This document shows, one piece after another, positions 9,176-18,496 of a DNA stretch of 64,000 nucleotides. The notes beneath the pieces are model-generated. The model ran no database searches. It saw only the letters and a program-made list of their open reading frames with translations, and had not been told where the DNA came from. The translations under genes and the position numbers were made by a program. The DNA lies in the NCBI GenBank assembly GCA_030913385.1, contig CP133159.1:1138584-1202583 (forward strand), in the 5' to 3' direction. Positions within the stretch are counted from its first letter, which is position 1. Each line of letters starts with the position of its first letter. This DNA comes from Cytophagaceae bacterium ABcell3. GTDB lineage: Bacteria > Bacteroidota > Bacteroidia > Cytophagales > Cytophagaceae.

Positions 9176-10294
9176 TTACAGAATTATCAAGTCCAATGTT
9201 ATTTTGTCTGCTATGATTTTCCCTTTTGGGGTTAGTTTTACTTTGCCCTCATTTAATTCCACATATCCTTGTTCTTTATATTCAGCAATGGCATTCGTCA
9301 AATCGCTCTCTTTATACCCTTTTTCTATCAGCACCTGCATGTCCATACCCCATGTTGTTCTTAAAGTAGTGAGTATGTATTCATTTATTTTATCAGTTTC
9401 TGATAAAAGTTCCTCTTCGTTGGGTAATCTCCCCTGATTGATAGCTGTTATATATTGGTGGTTGTTCGATACATTGTATTGTCGAGCTATATTATTATAA
9501 CTGTGAGCTCCTGGACCTAAACCAAGGTAAGGGACATCTTGCCAATAGCTTGTATTATGTTTTGAATACATTCCAGGTAAGGCAAAGTTTGATATTTCGT
9601 AATGTTCATAACCTGCCAATTCCAGTTGATGTATCATAGAGTCGAATTGTTCAGATGCTTCCTCGTCTTCCACAGGTTTAAGCTTGCCTTTTTTGAGCCA
9701 ATTCCCAAATACGGTACCTTGTTCTATGGTAAACCCATAACAAGAAAGGTGTGGGACATTAAAGGTTATAGCTTTATTTAAGTCTTTTTGCCAATTATTC
9801 AGATTAGAGCCGGGTATTCCGTATATCAAATCTATACTTATATTATTAAGACCGAATTGCTGCGCTTCTTTTATGCAGTTTTCAGCCTCTGTAGAGGTAT
9901 GGAGCCTGTTCATAAACCGCAGATTTTCTTGGTCAAAACTTTGGACTCCTATACTCAGTCGGTTAAAATAGTTTTTAATAATTGATAGCTTGTCTTTTGT
10001 AAGGTCGTCTGGGTTGGCTTCTAAGGTAATTTCTACATCATCGGAAGGGGAGAAGTATTTATTTATAGTGTTAAATATAGTGTCTATTTGCTTGTCTGTT
10101 AGTAAGGAAGGTGTTCCTCCCCCAAAGTAAATAGTTTTTATTATTTTTGTACCTAAGTAGTTTCTGCGCATTTCCATCTCCAAGCAGATGGCCCGTACCA
10201 TGTCTTCCTGAACCTTGAGGTTGGTTGAAAAATGAAAGTTGCAGTAGTGGCATGCCTGTCTGCAAAAGGGAATATGGATGTATAATCCTGACAT
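9176..10294 (-). CDS. hemW: HemW-type radical SAM heme chaperone
   Basis: Radical SAM protein of 372 residues starting MSGLYIHIPFCRQACHYCNF, whose CxxxCxxC motif binds the 4Fe-4S cluster. Further motifs are TIYFGGGTPSLL (SAM binding), ITLEANPDDL, SIGVQSFDQENLRFMNR, SIDLIYGIPG and YEISNFALPG. The length and C-terminal layout fit HemW rather than the longer HemN. HemW binds heme and is proposed to hand it to respiratory proteins; it does not act as coproporphyrinogen dehydrogenase in tested cases, although many databases label it HemN-like. A uroporphyrinogen-III synthase gene lies 4 kb away, giving a loose heme context. It is divergent from the BamA-like gene. Confidence 0.92.
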   Translation of the reverse strand: MSGLYIHIPFCRQACHYCNFHFSTNLKVQEDMVRAICLEMEMRRNYLGTKIIKTIYFGGGTPSLLTDKQIDTIFNTINKYFSPSDDVEITLEANPDDLTKDKLSIIKNYFNRLSIGVQSFDQENLRFMNRLHTSTEAENCIKEAQQFGLNNISIDLIYGIPGSNLNNWQKDLNKAITFNVPHLSCYGFTIEQGTVFGNWLKKGKLKPVEDEEASEQFDSMIHQLELAGYEHYEISNFALPGMYSKHNTSYWQDVPYLGLGPGAHSYNNIARQYNVSNNHQYITAINQGRLPNEEELLSETDKINEYILTTLRTTWGMDMQVLIEKGYKESDLTNAIAEYKEQGYVELNEGKVKLTPKGKIIADKITLDLIIL

Positions 10295-10341
10295 TTTTAA
10301 TTTTTTTTACAAAAGAAGGAACTTTTTTCGTTAAAAGGTGA

Positions 10342-12072
10342 ATGATTAGGTGGCTCTTAGTTATTTTTATTTCTACTATACCTCTTTGCTTTGCTCAAGC
10401 AGATGAGGATGGAGAGCTATTTCTAAATATACAGTCCACTCACAAAGTTAATTATCAAAAAGTTCACTCTGACTCCCTTTCTATAGTTAAAGAAGTAAAC
10501 CAGATCTTGGGTCAATTTTATGCATCAGCATATTTAGCAGCATCTGCCGATTCTATGGTTCAAAAGGGCGATACGGTATTTGTTTCCATACAGTCAGGGC
10601 CTCTATATAAATGGGCATCGCTTACCCAAGGGAATATCCCTGATCATATCCTTTTGAAGTCAGGCTATAAAGAAAAACTATATAGAGAGAAGGCATTTTC
10701 TTATAAAGATTTTGCCAAACTACAGCAGCGCATTATTGAGCAGTCCGAAAATTCAGGCCACCCTTTTGCCTGTGTTAAAATTGATAGCATTACTATAGAA
10801 GGCGAAATGATAGCTGGTTGTATAAATTTTGAAAAAGGACCCTCCATTACTTTTGATTCTTTACATATAGAAGGAGAGGCAAGTATAAAAAAAAATTTCT
10901 TAGCTGGTTATTTGCAAATCAACGAAGGGCAGCTTTATGACCAATCCAAAGTAGATAATATTACCCGTCTTATTCGTGAGTTGCCATATCTAAAGCAGTC
11001 GAGGCCACCTGTCGTGACTTTTCGTGGGGGAAAAGCCCAAGTAGGTGTTTTTTTAGAAGACCGAAAGGTTAATCAGGTAGATGGTATTATAGGTTTTTTG
11101 CCTAATGAGGCTGAAGATGGCAAACTTTTACTTACTGGAGAAGTAAACTTAGACCTGAAGAACCTCTTTAATAGTGGTAAAAATCTTTTTCTTGAATGGA
11201 GGAGGTTTATGCAAGCCTCCCAGGTTCTTGATGTAAATTATTACCATTCAAGGATTCTTCATTCAGGTATTGATGTAGAAGGTAGCCTTAACCTATTTAA
11301 GCAAGACAGCTCTTTCATTAATATTGACCGTAGCTTAAGTTTGCACCATCAGCTAAACACGAAGGGTAAGGTTACCTTTTACTCTGGGTATCGCACTTCG
11401 AGGGTTTTGTCTGGATATCCAATTTCGGATCCTGATAAACTGCCCGAGATGGTAGACTATGATTTTATCAGTTATGGTGGTGGTTATAGTTGGCACAACC
11501 TTGATGATATTTTCTACCCTCATAAAGGGTGGCGTTTTTCTGCTACTGCCACTGTAGGAAATAAAATTATAAGAAAGAATGTTACTTGGAATGAGGAAAT
11601 ATATGATGATGTACAGTTAAGATCTGTGCAAGTGATGTTACGGTCTTTTGTTCATAAACATCTTCCGATCGGGAAAAAAAGTGTTTTATGGTTTAGGGGC
11701 GAGGGAGGAATGATATTTAACAACGAAGACAATATCTTTGTGAACGACCTTTACCGTATAGGAGGGCTTAGGAGCTTAAGGGGCTTTAATGAAAATAATT
11801 TCTATGCTTCTGACTACGGGTTGGCTACTATAGAATACCGTTTTTTTACAGAAGAAACCTCATATTTGCTTGTGTTTTATGACCAAGGGGTGGTTTCAAA
11901 CCGTTATAATGAAGAGTTTAAGGTTGATGCACCCCGAAGTTTTGGGGTAGGGGTAAGCTTTTCATCTGGCCCTGGAGTTTTTAACTTTGTATATTCCATG
12001 GGTATGTCGCGCAGTCAACCTCTAAATTTAAGTCTGGCAAAAATACATTTTGGATTTGTCAGTCGTTTTTAA
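10342..12072 (+). CDS. BamA/TamA-like outer-membrane protein
   Basis: A 576-residue protein with signal peptide (MIRWLLVIFISTIPLCFA). The N-terminal third is periplasmic with at least one POTRA-like domain (GPSITFDSLHIEGEASIKKN followed by L-GYLQINEGQLYDQSKV). The C-terminal half, from about residue 230, is a strand-rich bacterial surface antigen barrel with conserved PHKGWRFSATATVGN and DLYRIGGLRSLRGFNENNF (the loop carrying the RGF/VRGY-like motif), ending in HFGFVSRF with a terminal phenylalanine. Known members insert outer-membrane proteins (BamA) or autotransporters (TamA). With few POTRA repeats this is not the main BamA; a specialised paralogue is more likely. It is followed 18 bases later by a sugar-phosphate transferase gene. 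Confidence 0.82.
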   Translation: MIRWLLVIFISTIPLCFAQADEDGELFLNIQSTHKVNYQKVHSDSLSIVKEVNQILGQFYASAYLAASADSMVQKGDTVFVSIQSGPLYKWASLTQGNIPDHILLKSGYKEKLYREKAFSYKDFAKLQQRIIEQSENSGHPFACVKIDSITIEGEMIAGCINFEKGPSITFDSLHIEGEASIKKNFLAGYLQINEGQLYDQSKVDNITRLIRELPYLKQSRPPVVTFRGGKAQVGVFLEDRKVNQVDGIIGFLPNEAEDGKLLLTGEVNLDLKNLFNSGKNLFLEWRRFMQASQVLDVNYYHSRILHSGIDVEGSLNLFKQDSSFINIDRSLSLHHQLNTKGKVTFYSGYRTSRVLSGYPISDPDKLPEMVDYDFISYGGGYSWHNLDDIFYPHKGWRFSATATVGNKIIRKNVTWNEEIYDDVQLRSVQVMLRSFVHKHLPIGKKSVLWFRGEGGMIFNNEDNIFVNDLYRIGGLRSLRGFNENNFYASDYGLATIEYRFFTEETSYLLVFYDQGVVSNRYNEEFKVDAPRSFGVGVSFSSGPGVFNFVYSMGMSRSQPLNLSLAKIHFGFVSRF

Positions 12073-12090
12073 TTAAATAAGCATCTTTTA

Positions 12091-13131
12091 ATGCTATATA
12101 TATATTATTCAATACTTTGTTTTTTGTGGGCCTTTTTGATATCCGTGTTTGCGATACCTTCCATAATATATGTAGCCCATGTAAAAAAGTTGCTGGACAA
12201 GCCTAACTTGAGGACTATTCACGAATCTTTGACCCCTAGGCTTGGGGGCTTGGCTATTTTTGCTGGTTTTATGTCTGCTTTGACTATTTTTGGCGAAGTT
12301 GTCGAGGGTATTCAGCAGTTATTGGCGGCTTGTTTGGTTATTTTTTTTATAGGGCTTAAAGACGATATAATTACTGTGTCTGCATTCAAGAAATTTTTTG
12401 TTCAGGTTTTGGCGGCAGGAATTGTTATGTTTATAGCAGATATTCGCATTACTAGCTTTCAAGGTGTTTTAGGCATATATGAATTGGATCATGGAACCAG
12501 TTACGCATTTACTTTTCTGGTTATTATAGGACTTACTAATGCTGTTAACCTAATTGATGGACTGGATGGCCTGGCAGGAACAATTATTTCTATTATTTCT
12601 GCTATGTATGGAATTTATTTTTTATTATTTGGCGGGACAGATTTTGTGCCTTATGCCTATGTTTCCTTTTGTTTATTAGGCGGAATAGCAGGTTTTTTGC
12701 GTTACAATTTTTATAAAGCAATTATTTTTATGGGCGATACCGGGTCTTTGGTTTGCGGTTTTATAATTGCAGTTTTGTCCATACAGTTTATTGAGATGCA
12801 AGCGGTACATAATGCACCTGCCATAGCTATGGCTATTTTATTTATTCCTATACTGGATACACTAAGGGTGTTTGTGTTACGTATACTATCTGGGGTGTCA
12901 CCTTTTTCCCCAGATAAAAACCATATTCATCATCGTCTTGTTGATATGGGATTGACCCAGATGGGGACTGTGGGTACATTATCGGCATTGAATATATTTT
13001 CTATTAGCCTTATTACCTATTTGTCCCACCTTGATGGTACGGTTTTGATAAGCATGTTATTTCTGCTAGCACTGATCGTTTCTGTTATAATTGAATTGTT
13101 TTCTGGTACGGCTAAGTTTCAAATGAAATGA
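12091..13131 (+). CDS. WecA/TagO-like undecaprenyl-phosphate glycosyl-1-phosphate transferase
   Basis: Polytopic inner-membrane enzyme of 346 residues in the MraY/WecA superfamily. It transfers a sugar-1-phosphate from a UDP-sugar to undecaprenyl phosphate to start polysaccharide synthesis. Visible motifs are RTIHESLTPRLGG near residue 40, GLKDD (metal-binding aspartates), NAVNLIDGLDGLAG, FMGDTGSLVCGF, and SPFSPDKNHIHHRLVDMG, whose PDxxHxHH element is typical of WecA/TagO rather than MraY. UDP-GlcNAc is the usual donor, but the donor cannot be read from sequence. Its stop overlaps the DUF4271 gene start by 4 bases (ATGA), indicating translational coupling. Confidence 0.9.
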   Translation: MLYIYYSILCFLWAFLISVFAIPSIIYVAHVKKLLDKPNLRTIHESLTPRLGGLAIFAGFMSALTIFGEVVEGIQQLLAACLVIFFIGLKDDIITVSAFKKFFVQVLAAGIVMFIADIRITSFQGVLGIYELDHGTSYAFTFLVIIGLTNAVNLIDGLDGLAGTIISIISAMYGIYFLLFGGTDFVPYAYVSFCLLGGIAGFLRYNFYKAIIFMGDTGSLVCGFIIAVLSIQFIEMQAVHNAPAIAMAILFIPILDTLRVFVLRILSGVSPFSPDKNHIHHRLVDMGLTQMGTVGTLSALNIFSISLITYLSHLDGTVLISMLFLLALIVSVIIELFSGTAKFQMK

Positions 13132-14273
13132 ATATAAAGTTTTTTGGTTTTTATGTTACATTGCTTCTTCTGACCTTAAATGGCCTAGAAGTATACGCTA
13201 ATTCAGGAAAAGGGGCGGATAATATTGTAATTAATCGGCTGGACAATAAGTGGAGTTACTTATATAATAATGAGGAACGCCCTTATTTTGCCGGATATAC
13301 TTCAAGTGACCATATTTTTCAAGAAATAAACTTTCACAGATACAAGAAATATAACTTAAACTTAACCGCTTCGCCAGATCTATCTTTGTATTTTAACAAT
13401 AAGCTTTTTTATAAGAATGTTTCGGGTAAATGGGAAGAGAAGACTTTTTCTTTGAATCAATTTTCGGAAGGTTCTAAAGGGAAGTTGTTGATTTCACTGT
13501 ACGACCCCTCAGGACGTTTTGTTAAATCTTCCTACATTGGGCATTCGGCCACTTTTTCTCCTTCGGACAATCTTTTGCCAATTTATCCCTCTAGGTACCA
13601 TGTCCCGTATCAGGACCTGACACTTATTGTATTTTTGATAACAGTTTCATGTATTGTTTTTTTGAAAAACAGATATCCTAAAAGGTTTAAGGATATTTTA
13701 AGTGTAAAAAGTATCTTATCGATAACAGATAATGATGAAAATACACTAAAGGCAGATGGTATTACTTTTTGGGGGTTAATTGTTATAAATACATTTGCAT
13801 TTTATTTGGTCTCCCTTTTACTGAATGCCCGTCCAGAAGTCCGAGAGATCTATGATATGATGAATTTTCACCCAGATACATTTATAGGGTTTTTAAAAGC
13901 TACAGGGTTTATTTTGGTTTTTCTTTTGGCTCGGTATTTATATTTGTTGATTACCGGGAGTGTGTTTAAAACATCATCGTTAGTTGGGAACCAGTTTAGT
14001 GAGTTTATCAGGCTGTTGTCAATATCAAATATTGCATTTGTCCTTTTGGCTGTCGTATTTAATGTGTCTAATTTTTTTAGATTTGAATTTTCTTACATTT
14101 ATTTTTTCTGGGGCATATTTGGCGTGTTACTTATAATTATGTTAAAATCAAGCCTTTTGATATTTAAGTTTTCTCCATTTAGAAATTTCTATTTAATTTC
14201 TTACCTTTGTATTTCAGAAATATTGCCTTTGTTCGTTATTATAAAGATTTTAATAAATATTAATATTTTTTAA
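13128..14273 (+). CDS. DUF4271 membrane protein
   Basis: A 381-residue protein with signal peptide (MNIKFFGFYVTLLLLTLNGLEVYA), a soluble extracytoplasmic N-terminal half of about 145 residues, and a C-terminal half with several transmembrane helices beginning LTLIVFLITVSCIVFL. The segment HPDTFIGFLKATGFILVFLLARYLYLLITGSVF and the following membrane helices look like DUF4271, a Bacteroidota-specific family that I recall next to hemD in related genomes. Function is unknown. It overlaps the upstream transferase by 4 bases and is 33 bases before hemD, so the three genes probably form one transcript. Confidence 0.75.
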   Translation: MNIKFFGFYVTLLLLTLNGLEVYANSGKGADNIVINRLDNKWSYLYNNEERPYFAGYTSSDHIFQEINFHRYKKYNLNLTASPDLSLYFNNKLFYKNVSGKWEEKTFSLNQFSEGSKGKLLISLYDPSGRFVKSSYIGHSATFSPSDNLLPIYPSRYHVPYQDLTLIVFLITVSCIVFLKNRYPKRFKDILSVKSILSITDNDENTLKADGITFWGLIVINTFAFYLVSLLLNARPEVREIYDMMNFHPDTFIGFLKATGFILVFLLARYLYLLITGSVFKTSSLVGNQFSEFIRLLSISNIAFVLLAVVFNVSNFFRFEFSYIYFFWGIFGVLLIIMLKSSLLIFKFSPFRNFYLISYLCISEILPLFVIIKILININIF

Positions 14274-14306
14274 AGTTTTAAAATTTCTAATAATACTTTA
14301 TATAAA

Positions 14307-15095
14307 ATGAATGTGACTCAGACCCAGGAAAGTAGAGATCGTTTAACTAAAGTATCTAGTATCTTAGTTTCTCAACCGAAGCCATCAGACAACAAGTCTC
14401 CATATTTTGCATTGGCAGAGAAATATAATTTGAAGATCGACTTCAGGCCGTTTATAGGAGTGGAGCCTGTTAGTTTAAAAGAGTTTAAGAAAGAGAAAAT
14501 TGATATCCTCTCCCATACTGCTGTAATATTTACTAGCAGGAATGCCGTGGACAATTTCTTCCGTATCTGTTCAGAAGCTAAGATTGAGGTGCCAGCTGAT
14601 ATGAAATACTTTTGTATTTCCGAACAAACAGCCAACTATTTGCAGAAGTACATAGTAATCAGGAAGCGTAAAATTTTTGTAGGCCATAAGACTGCCCGCG
14701 ACCTGGAAGACGTGCTTAAGAAGCATAAAAATGAGAAATATCTGTTCCCTTGCTCAGATATTCGTAAAGATGATATCCCTTCTTTTCTTAAATCCAATAA
14801 CATTAAGTTTACAGAAGCAGTTATATACCGGACTGTGGCCAGCGATTTGTCAGACTTAAGGGATGTTAACTATGACATCATTGCTTTTTTTAGTCCTTCA
14901 GGGATAAACTCATTGTTTGTTAACTTTCCTGATTTTGAGCAAAAGAATACTAGAATTGCTGCTTTTGGGCCAACAACCGCTAAAGCTGTGAGGGATGCAG
15001 GATTGATACTTGACATTGAGGCGCCTCTGCCAAATGCCCCTTCTATGACGGGTGCATTAGAGGTTTATATTAAAAAAGCTAACAATATTGAGTAG
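14307..15095 (+). CDS. hemD: uroporphyrinogen-III synthase
   Basis: Cytosolic enzyme of 262 residues that cyclises hydroxymethylbilane and inverts ring D to give uroporphyrinogen III, the branch point of heme, siroheme and corrin synthesis. The family is poorly conserved. Support comes from ILVSQPKPSDNKSPYF at the N-terminus, AVIFTSRNAVDNFF in the first domain, EAVIYRTVASDL between the domains, IAFFSPSGINSLF and IAAFGPTTAKAVRDAGL in the second, and a C-terminal PSMTGALEVYI. This two-domain pattern is typical of HemD. It is the last gene of the BamA-like/transferase/DUF4271 cluster; no clear terminator follows. Confidence 0.88.
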   Translation: MNVTQTQESRDRLTKVSSILVSQPKPSDNKSPYFALAEKYNLKIDFRPFIGVEPVSLKEFKKEKIDILSHTAVIFTSRNAVDNFFRICSEAKIEVPADMKYFCISEQTANYLQKYIVIRKRKIFVGHKTARDLEDVLKKHKNEKYLFPCSDIRKDDIPSFLKSNNIKFTEAVIYRTVASDLSDLRDVNYDIIAFFSPSGINSLFVNFPDFEQKNTRIAAFGPTTAKAVRDAGLILDIEAPLPNAPSMTGALEVYIKKANNIE

Positions 15096-15216
15096 GCTGC
15101 GTAAATAAAAATCCCCGAGTTAGCCATGTTTCTAGAAAAATTTAAATGAAAAATTATTTTATTTAAATAAATATTTATATTTTTATCATATTCAATAAAA
15201 CCCGGCCCTTGCTTAT

Positions 15217-16251
15217 ATGAAACAAACCAGATATTTCGTAATATTTGCCTTGTTTATACTGTTTGGCGGAACTGCTAACGCTCAGCAGGATGCGCAGTTT
15301 AGTCAATATATGTTTAACAGCCTATATTATAATCCTGGCTTTGCAGGTGTAGATGGGCAGACGAGGTTTACAGGTATTCATAGAACCCAGTGGTTAAACT
15401 ATGAACCTACCAATTTTAGTGGTGGTGCACCACAGTCCACTATCATTAGTGGGTCTACCTTGTTTCCTAAACAAAAAATTGGGGTGGGTGGTTTCATGAT
15501 GTATGATAGATTAGGGCCTATTACCAATATTAACCTTAGCGTGTCTCTTTCTAAGCATGTTAAAATTGGTACAGGTATGTTAGGCCTTGGAGTTAGTGGT
15601 GGTTTTATGAACCAGCGGCTTCATACCGGAGACTATATAGTTGTAAACCCTGAAGATGAGGTTTACCAACAGTTAGTCAATAGTGGGGGTTTGTCCCAGT
15701 TCAATCCGGATCTTTCTGCAGGTATTTGGTATCACCACAAAAAGTATTACTTTGGAGCTAGCTTTAACCACCTGATTAGGCCAAATATAGATTTTAGTCT
15801 TGACGGGGTCAACTCTAGAATGAGTAACCATATGTATATAACGGGTGGTTACAACTTCCAGGTGCTTCCAAGTTTAGTGGTAACTCCTTCAGCGCTCCTT
15901 CAAAGTGATATTAATACATGGACATATTTATTTGGTTTTAATGCTACATTTCAAGAAAAAATATATGCAGGATTGCATGTTCGTCAATCTATAGGAGAAC
16001 GTCGGGGTGGGGCTAGTGAAGGATTAGGTTGGTCAAACGACGATATTATCTTAATGGTAGGGATTAATTTATTAAAGAACGCCCAAGGTATGGATGCATT
16101 AAGGCTTGGGTATGCGTTTGATTTTGTTACAAGCGGTGTTGACGCAAAAAAGCGGACTTCGCATGAAATTATGCTAACTTATATGATTCCCAATCCTTTT
16201 GGACAGCCTAATCCACCGGTGAGGACTCCTCGTTATAGACATGGTGACTAA
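15217..16251 (+). CDS. porP: PorP/SprF family type IX secretion membrane protein
   Basis: A 344-residue outer-membrane protein with signal peptide (MKQTRYFVIFALFILFGGTA, cleavage after NAQ). The mature start QQDAQFSQYMFNSLYYNPGF and FAGVDGQTRFTGIHRTQW is the hallmark of the PorP/SprF family. Later strand segments include FNPDLSAGIWYHHKKYYFGAS and VGINLLKNAQGMDALRLGYAFD. PorP is an outer-membrane component linked to the PorK/PorN ring and PorE; SprF paralogues are needed for export of particular giant adhesins such as SprB. Its position directly before gldKLMN matches the porP-porK-porL-porM-porN order known from Porphyromonas gingivalis, so PorP is preferred here over a dedicated SprF. A 250-base gap before gldK may hold a separate promoter. 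Confidence 0.9.
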   Translation: MKQTRYFVIFALFILFGGTANAQQDAQFSQYMFNSLYYNPGFAGVDGQTRFTGIHRTQWLNYEPTNFSGGAPQSTIISGSTLFPKQKIGVGGFMMYDRLGPITNINLSVSLSKHVKIGTGMLGLGVSGGFMNQRLHTGDYIVVNPEDEVYQQLVNSGGLSQFNPDLSAGIWYHHKKYYFGASFNHLIRPNIDFSLDGVNSRMSNHMYITGGYNFQVLPSLVVTPSALLQSDINTWTYLFGFNATFQEKIYAGLHVRQSIGERRGGASEGLGWSNDDIILMVGINLLKNAQGMDALRLGYAFDFVTSGVDAKKRTSHEIMLTYMIPNPFGQPNPPVRTPRYRHGD

Positions 16252-16501
16252 TGAATGTTGGGATTTTTTTGCCCGTTTCAAGTTCTAAAATAAAGTTTTT
16301 CTTGGATTGTTATTAAAAACTCTTTATATTGTAGAACTTTTTCTAAAACAAATAGTAATAAATTTAGTTTTATTTGTCTTTAAGCAATAGTTGGGAAAAT
16401 GCTTTTTTAAGACAAGTTTTAGAAGAGGCGAAGTGTTAAGCACAACCTAGATCATCAATAAATAGAAAAACCTATTAAGAAGTAAATTAAACTCGGAAGT
16501 T

Positions 16502-17530
16502 ATGAATAAATTAAGTGTTATTTGTAAATTATGCCTTTTTGCGTGCCTAGGAGCAGCAGCTTTGCTTCAAAGTTGCCAGCGAGGTCCGGATGGCGGCGGT
16601 GACCTGATAGGTGTGCCGGATAGGGAAGGATGGGTTATGACCGTCCCTTATGGTATGACTACGTGTCCGTCTGGTACCTTTCACATGGGACAAGCAGATG
16701 AAGACGTTCCAGCAAGTCAGATCAACCTGAACAAACAGGTAACAATTGGTGGCTTTTATATGGACGAGACTGAGATAACAAACAATGAATATAGACAGTT
16801 CATGGATGTTTATCTTAATGATTCTGTGGAAGCTTTGGGAGAGCAGTATATTATGACAGAACTTTATCCTGACACTACCGTATGGGTTAAAGACTTCTCT
16901 CACCATATGGGCGACCCTATGATGGAATACTATTATGCACACCCTGCTTTTGACGAATACCCTGTTGTAGGAGTTGACTGGTGGGCTGCTAGAATCTTCT
17001 GTGACTGGAGAACCAAGCACATGAATAACTGGAGAGCCGAGCATGGGCTTTTCAAAATGCCTAATTTCCGCCTTCCTTCAGAAGCAGAATGGGAATATGC
17101 TGCTAGAGGTGGTAGAGATATGGCTAAATACCCTTGGGGTAACCCTTATATAAGAAATGCGAAAGGTTGTATGCTAGCAAACTTCAAGCCTGGTAGAGGT
17201 AACTACTATGATGATGGTTTTATGTATACTTCCCCTGTTGCATCTTACTTCTCAAATGATTTTGGCCTTTATGATATGGCTGGAAACGTAGCTGAATGGT
17301 GTGAAGACGCTTATTATGATGCTGCTGTGCCAGTTGTGTGGGATCTTAACCCTACTTATTATGATGATGATGAGCCTAGAAAAATTATCCGCGGAGGTTC
17401 TTGGAAAGATATAGCTTACTATCTTGAAACTGGTACAAGAACTTTCGAGTATCAGGATTCGGCTAAATCTTATGTAGGCTTCCGTTGCGTGATGACTTAT
17501 CTTGGTAGATCTTCTGGTTCTGAATTTTAA
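16502..17530 (+). CDS. gldK: GldK/PorK T9SS ring lipoprotein
   Basis: Lipoprotein of 342 residues with lipobox LLQSC (acylated Cys25), followed by a formylglycine-generating-enzyme-like (SUMF1) fold: CPSGTFHMGQADEDVP, YMDETEITNNEYRQFM, VVGVDWWAARIFCDW, RLPSEAEWEYAARGG, GLYDMAGNVAEWCED, IIRGGSWKD and a terminal GFRCVM. GldK/PorK and GldN/PorN form a large periplasmic ring under the outer membrane in T9SS. The enzymatic activity of the fold is not used. The gene is first of the tightly ordered gldK-gldL-gldM-gldN set. The N-terminus is a strongly hydrophobic export signal, which fixes the ATG at 16502. Confidence 0.95.
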   Translation: MNKLSVICKLCLFACLGAAALLQSCQRGPDGGGDLIGVPDREGWVMTVPYGMTTCPSGTFHMGQADEDVPASQINLNKQVTIGGFYMDETEITNNEYRQFMDVYLNDSVEALGEQYIMTELYPDTTVWVKDFSHHMGDPMMEYYYAHPAFDEYPVVGVDWWAARIFCDWRTKHMNNWRAEHGLFKMPNFRLPSEAEWEYAARGGRDMAKYPWGNPYIRNAKGCMLANFKPGRGNYYDDGFMYTSPVASYFSNDFGLYDMAGNVAEWCEDAYYDAAVPVVWDLNPTYYDDDEPRKIIRGGSWKDIAYYLETGTRTFEYQDSAKSYVGFRCVMTYLGRSSGSEF

Positions 17531-17627
17531 TTCATAACCGAAATAAGTCTCTCACTTATCCGTTTGTAAGTTCAAACTTAATTAAATAAAAAAGGTAAAT
17601 TGTTAAACAAATTAAATCTTTAAAACA

Positions 17628-18443
17628 ATGAGTAAAAGTAAAGGTGGTTTTGCAGATGTGTTCTTTAATAAGGTCATGCCTATGGTATACGGCCTTGGTG
17701 GTGCAGTTGTAATCGTTGGAGCACTATTTAAAATTATGCACTGGCCTGGTGCTGGTCTAATGCTTATCATTGGTCTTGGTACTGAAGCTTTGATCTTCGT
17801 AATTAGTGCCTTCCAGCCTGTACACAAAGATCCAGACTGGGCTAGAGTTTATCCTCAATTGGCAGATAATTATGACGAAGAGTATGAAGAAGAAGAAGAA
17901 GAGGATGGATTAATTCCTGCAGGTTCTGGTGTTACAAGAAAGCTTGATGATATGTTAGCTGACGCTAATATCAATGAAGATGTTATCGGTAGACTTGGTC
18001 AAAGCTTTGAAGCTCTTTCTACAACTGTTTCTGGTATGAAAGATATCACTGATGCATCTGTTGCTTCTAATGAATATGCTAACAATGTTAAGACTGCTTC
18101 TCAGTCACTACTTGATATGAACAGCTCTTATGCTAGAACTGCTGAAGCTATGGCTGAAATGGCTAACGCTTCTACAGACGCTAAAGAGTATCACGCTCAG
18201 GTTCAAAATATCACTAAAAACCTTGGTGCTTTGAACGCTGTATACGAAATGGAACTTTCTGACGCTAACAACCACATTAGAGCTATGAACAAGTTCTACA
18301 GCAACCTTTCTTCTGCTATGGAGAATATGGCTGATGCAAGCAAAGATACTGAGCAGTTTAGAGAAGAGCTTGGCAAACTGTCTAAGAACTTGACTTCACT
18401 AAATAATGTATACGGCAACATGCTGACTGCTATGAAAGGATAA
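17628..18443 (+). CDS. gldL: GldL/PorL T9SS and gliding motor subunit
   Basis: A 271-residue inner-membrane protein with two transmembrane helices near the N-terminus (about residues 15-37, VMPMVYGLGGAVVIVGALF, and 43-63, LMLIIGLGTEALIFVISAF) and a long cytoplasmic tail predicted to be coiled-coil (repeated SLLDMNSSYARTAEAMAEMA, NALNAVYEMEL-type heptads). KIMHWPGAG between the helices is a family signature. Glu53 in helix 2 (GTEALIF) probably corresponds to the proton-carrying glutamate of the GldLM motor. Five GldL surround a GldM dimer and couple proton flow to rotation that drives T9SS export and gliding. The acidic patch YEEEEEEDG marks the start of the tail. Confidence 0.96.
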   Translation: MSKSKGGFADVFFNKVMPMVYGLGGAVVIVGALFKIMHWPGAGLMLIIGLGTEALIFVISAFQPVHKDPDWARVYPQLADNYDEEYEEEEEEDGLIPAGSGVTRKLDDMLADANINEDVIGRLGQSFEALSTTVSGMKDITDASVASNEYANNVKTASQSLLDMNSSYARTAEAMAEMANASTDAKEYHAQVQNITKNLGALNAVYEMELSDANNHIRAMNKFYSNLSSAMENMADASKDTEQFREELGKLSKNLTSLNNVYGNMLTAMKG

Positions 18444-18496
18444 TCCTTTCTTATTGTAAAATTATTTTAATAACTAAAATTATAAGATTTTAAAAT

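Noticed and set aside
16547-17044. 165-codon antisense ORF in gldK
   Set aside because: It is a shadow of gldK, without signal, domain or upstream features.
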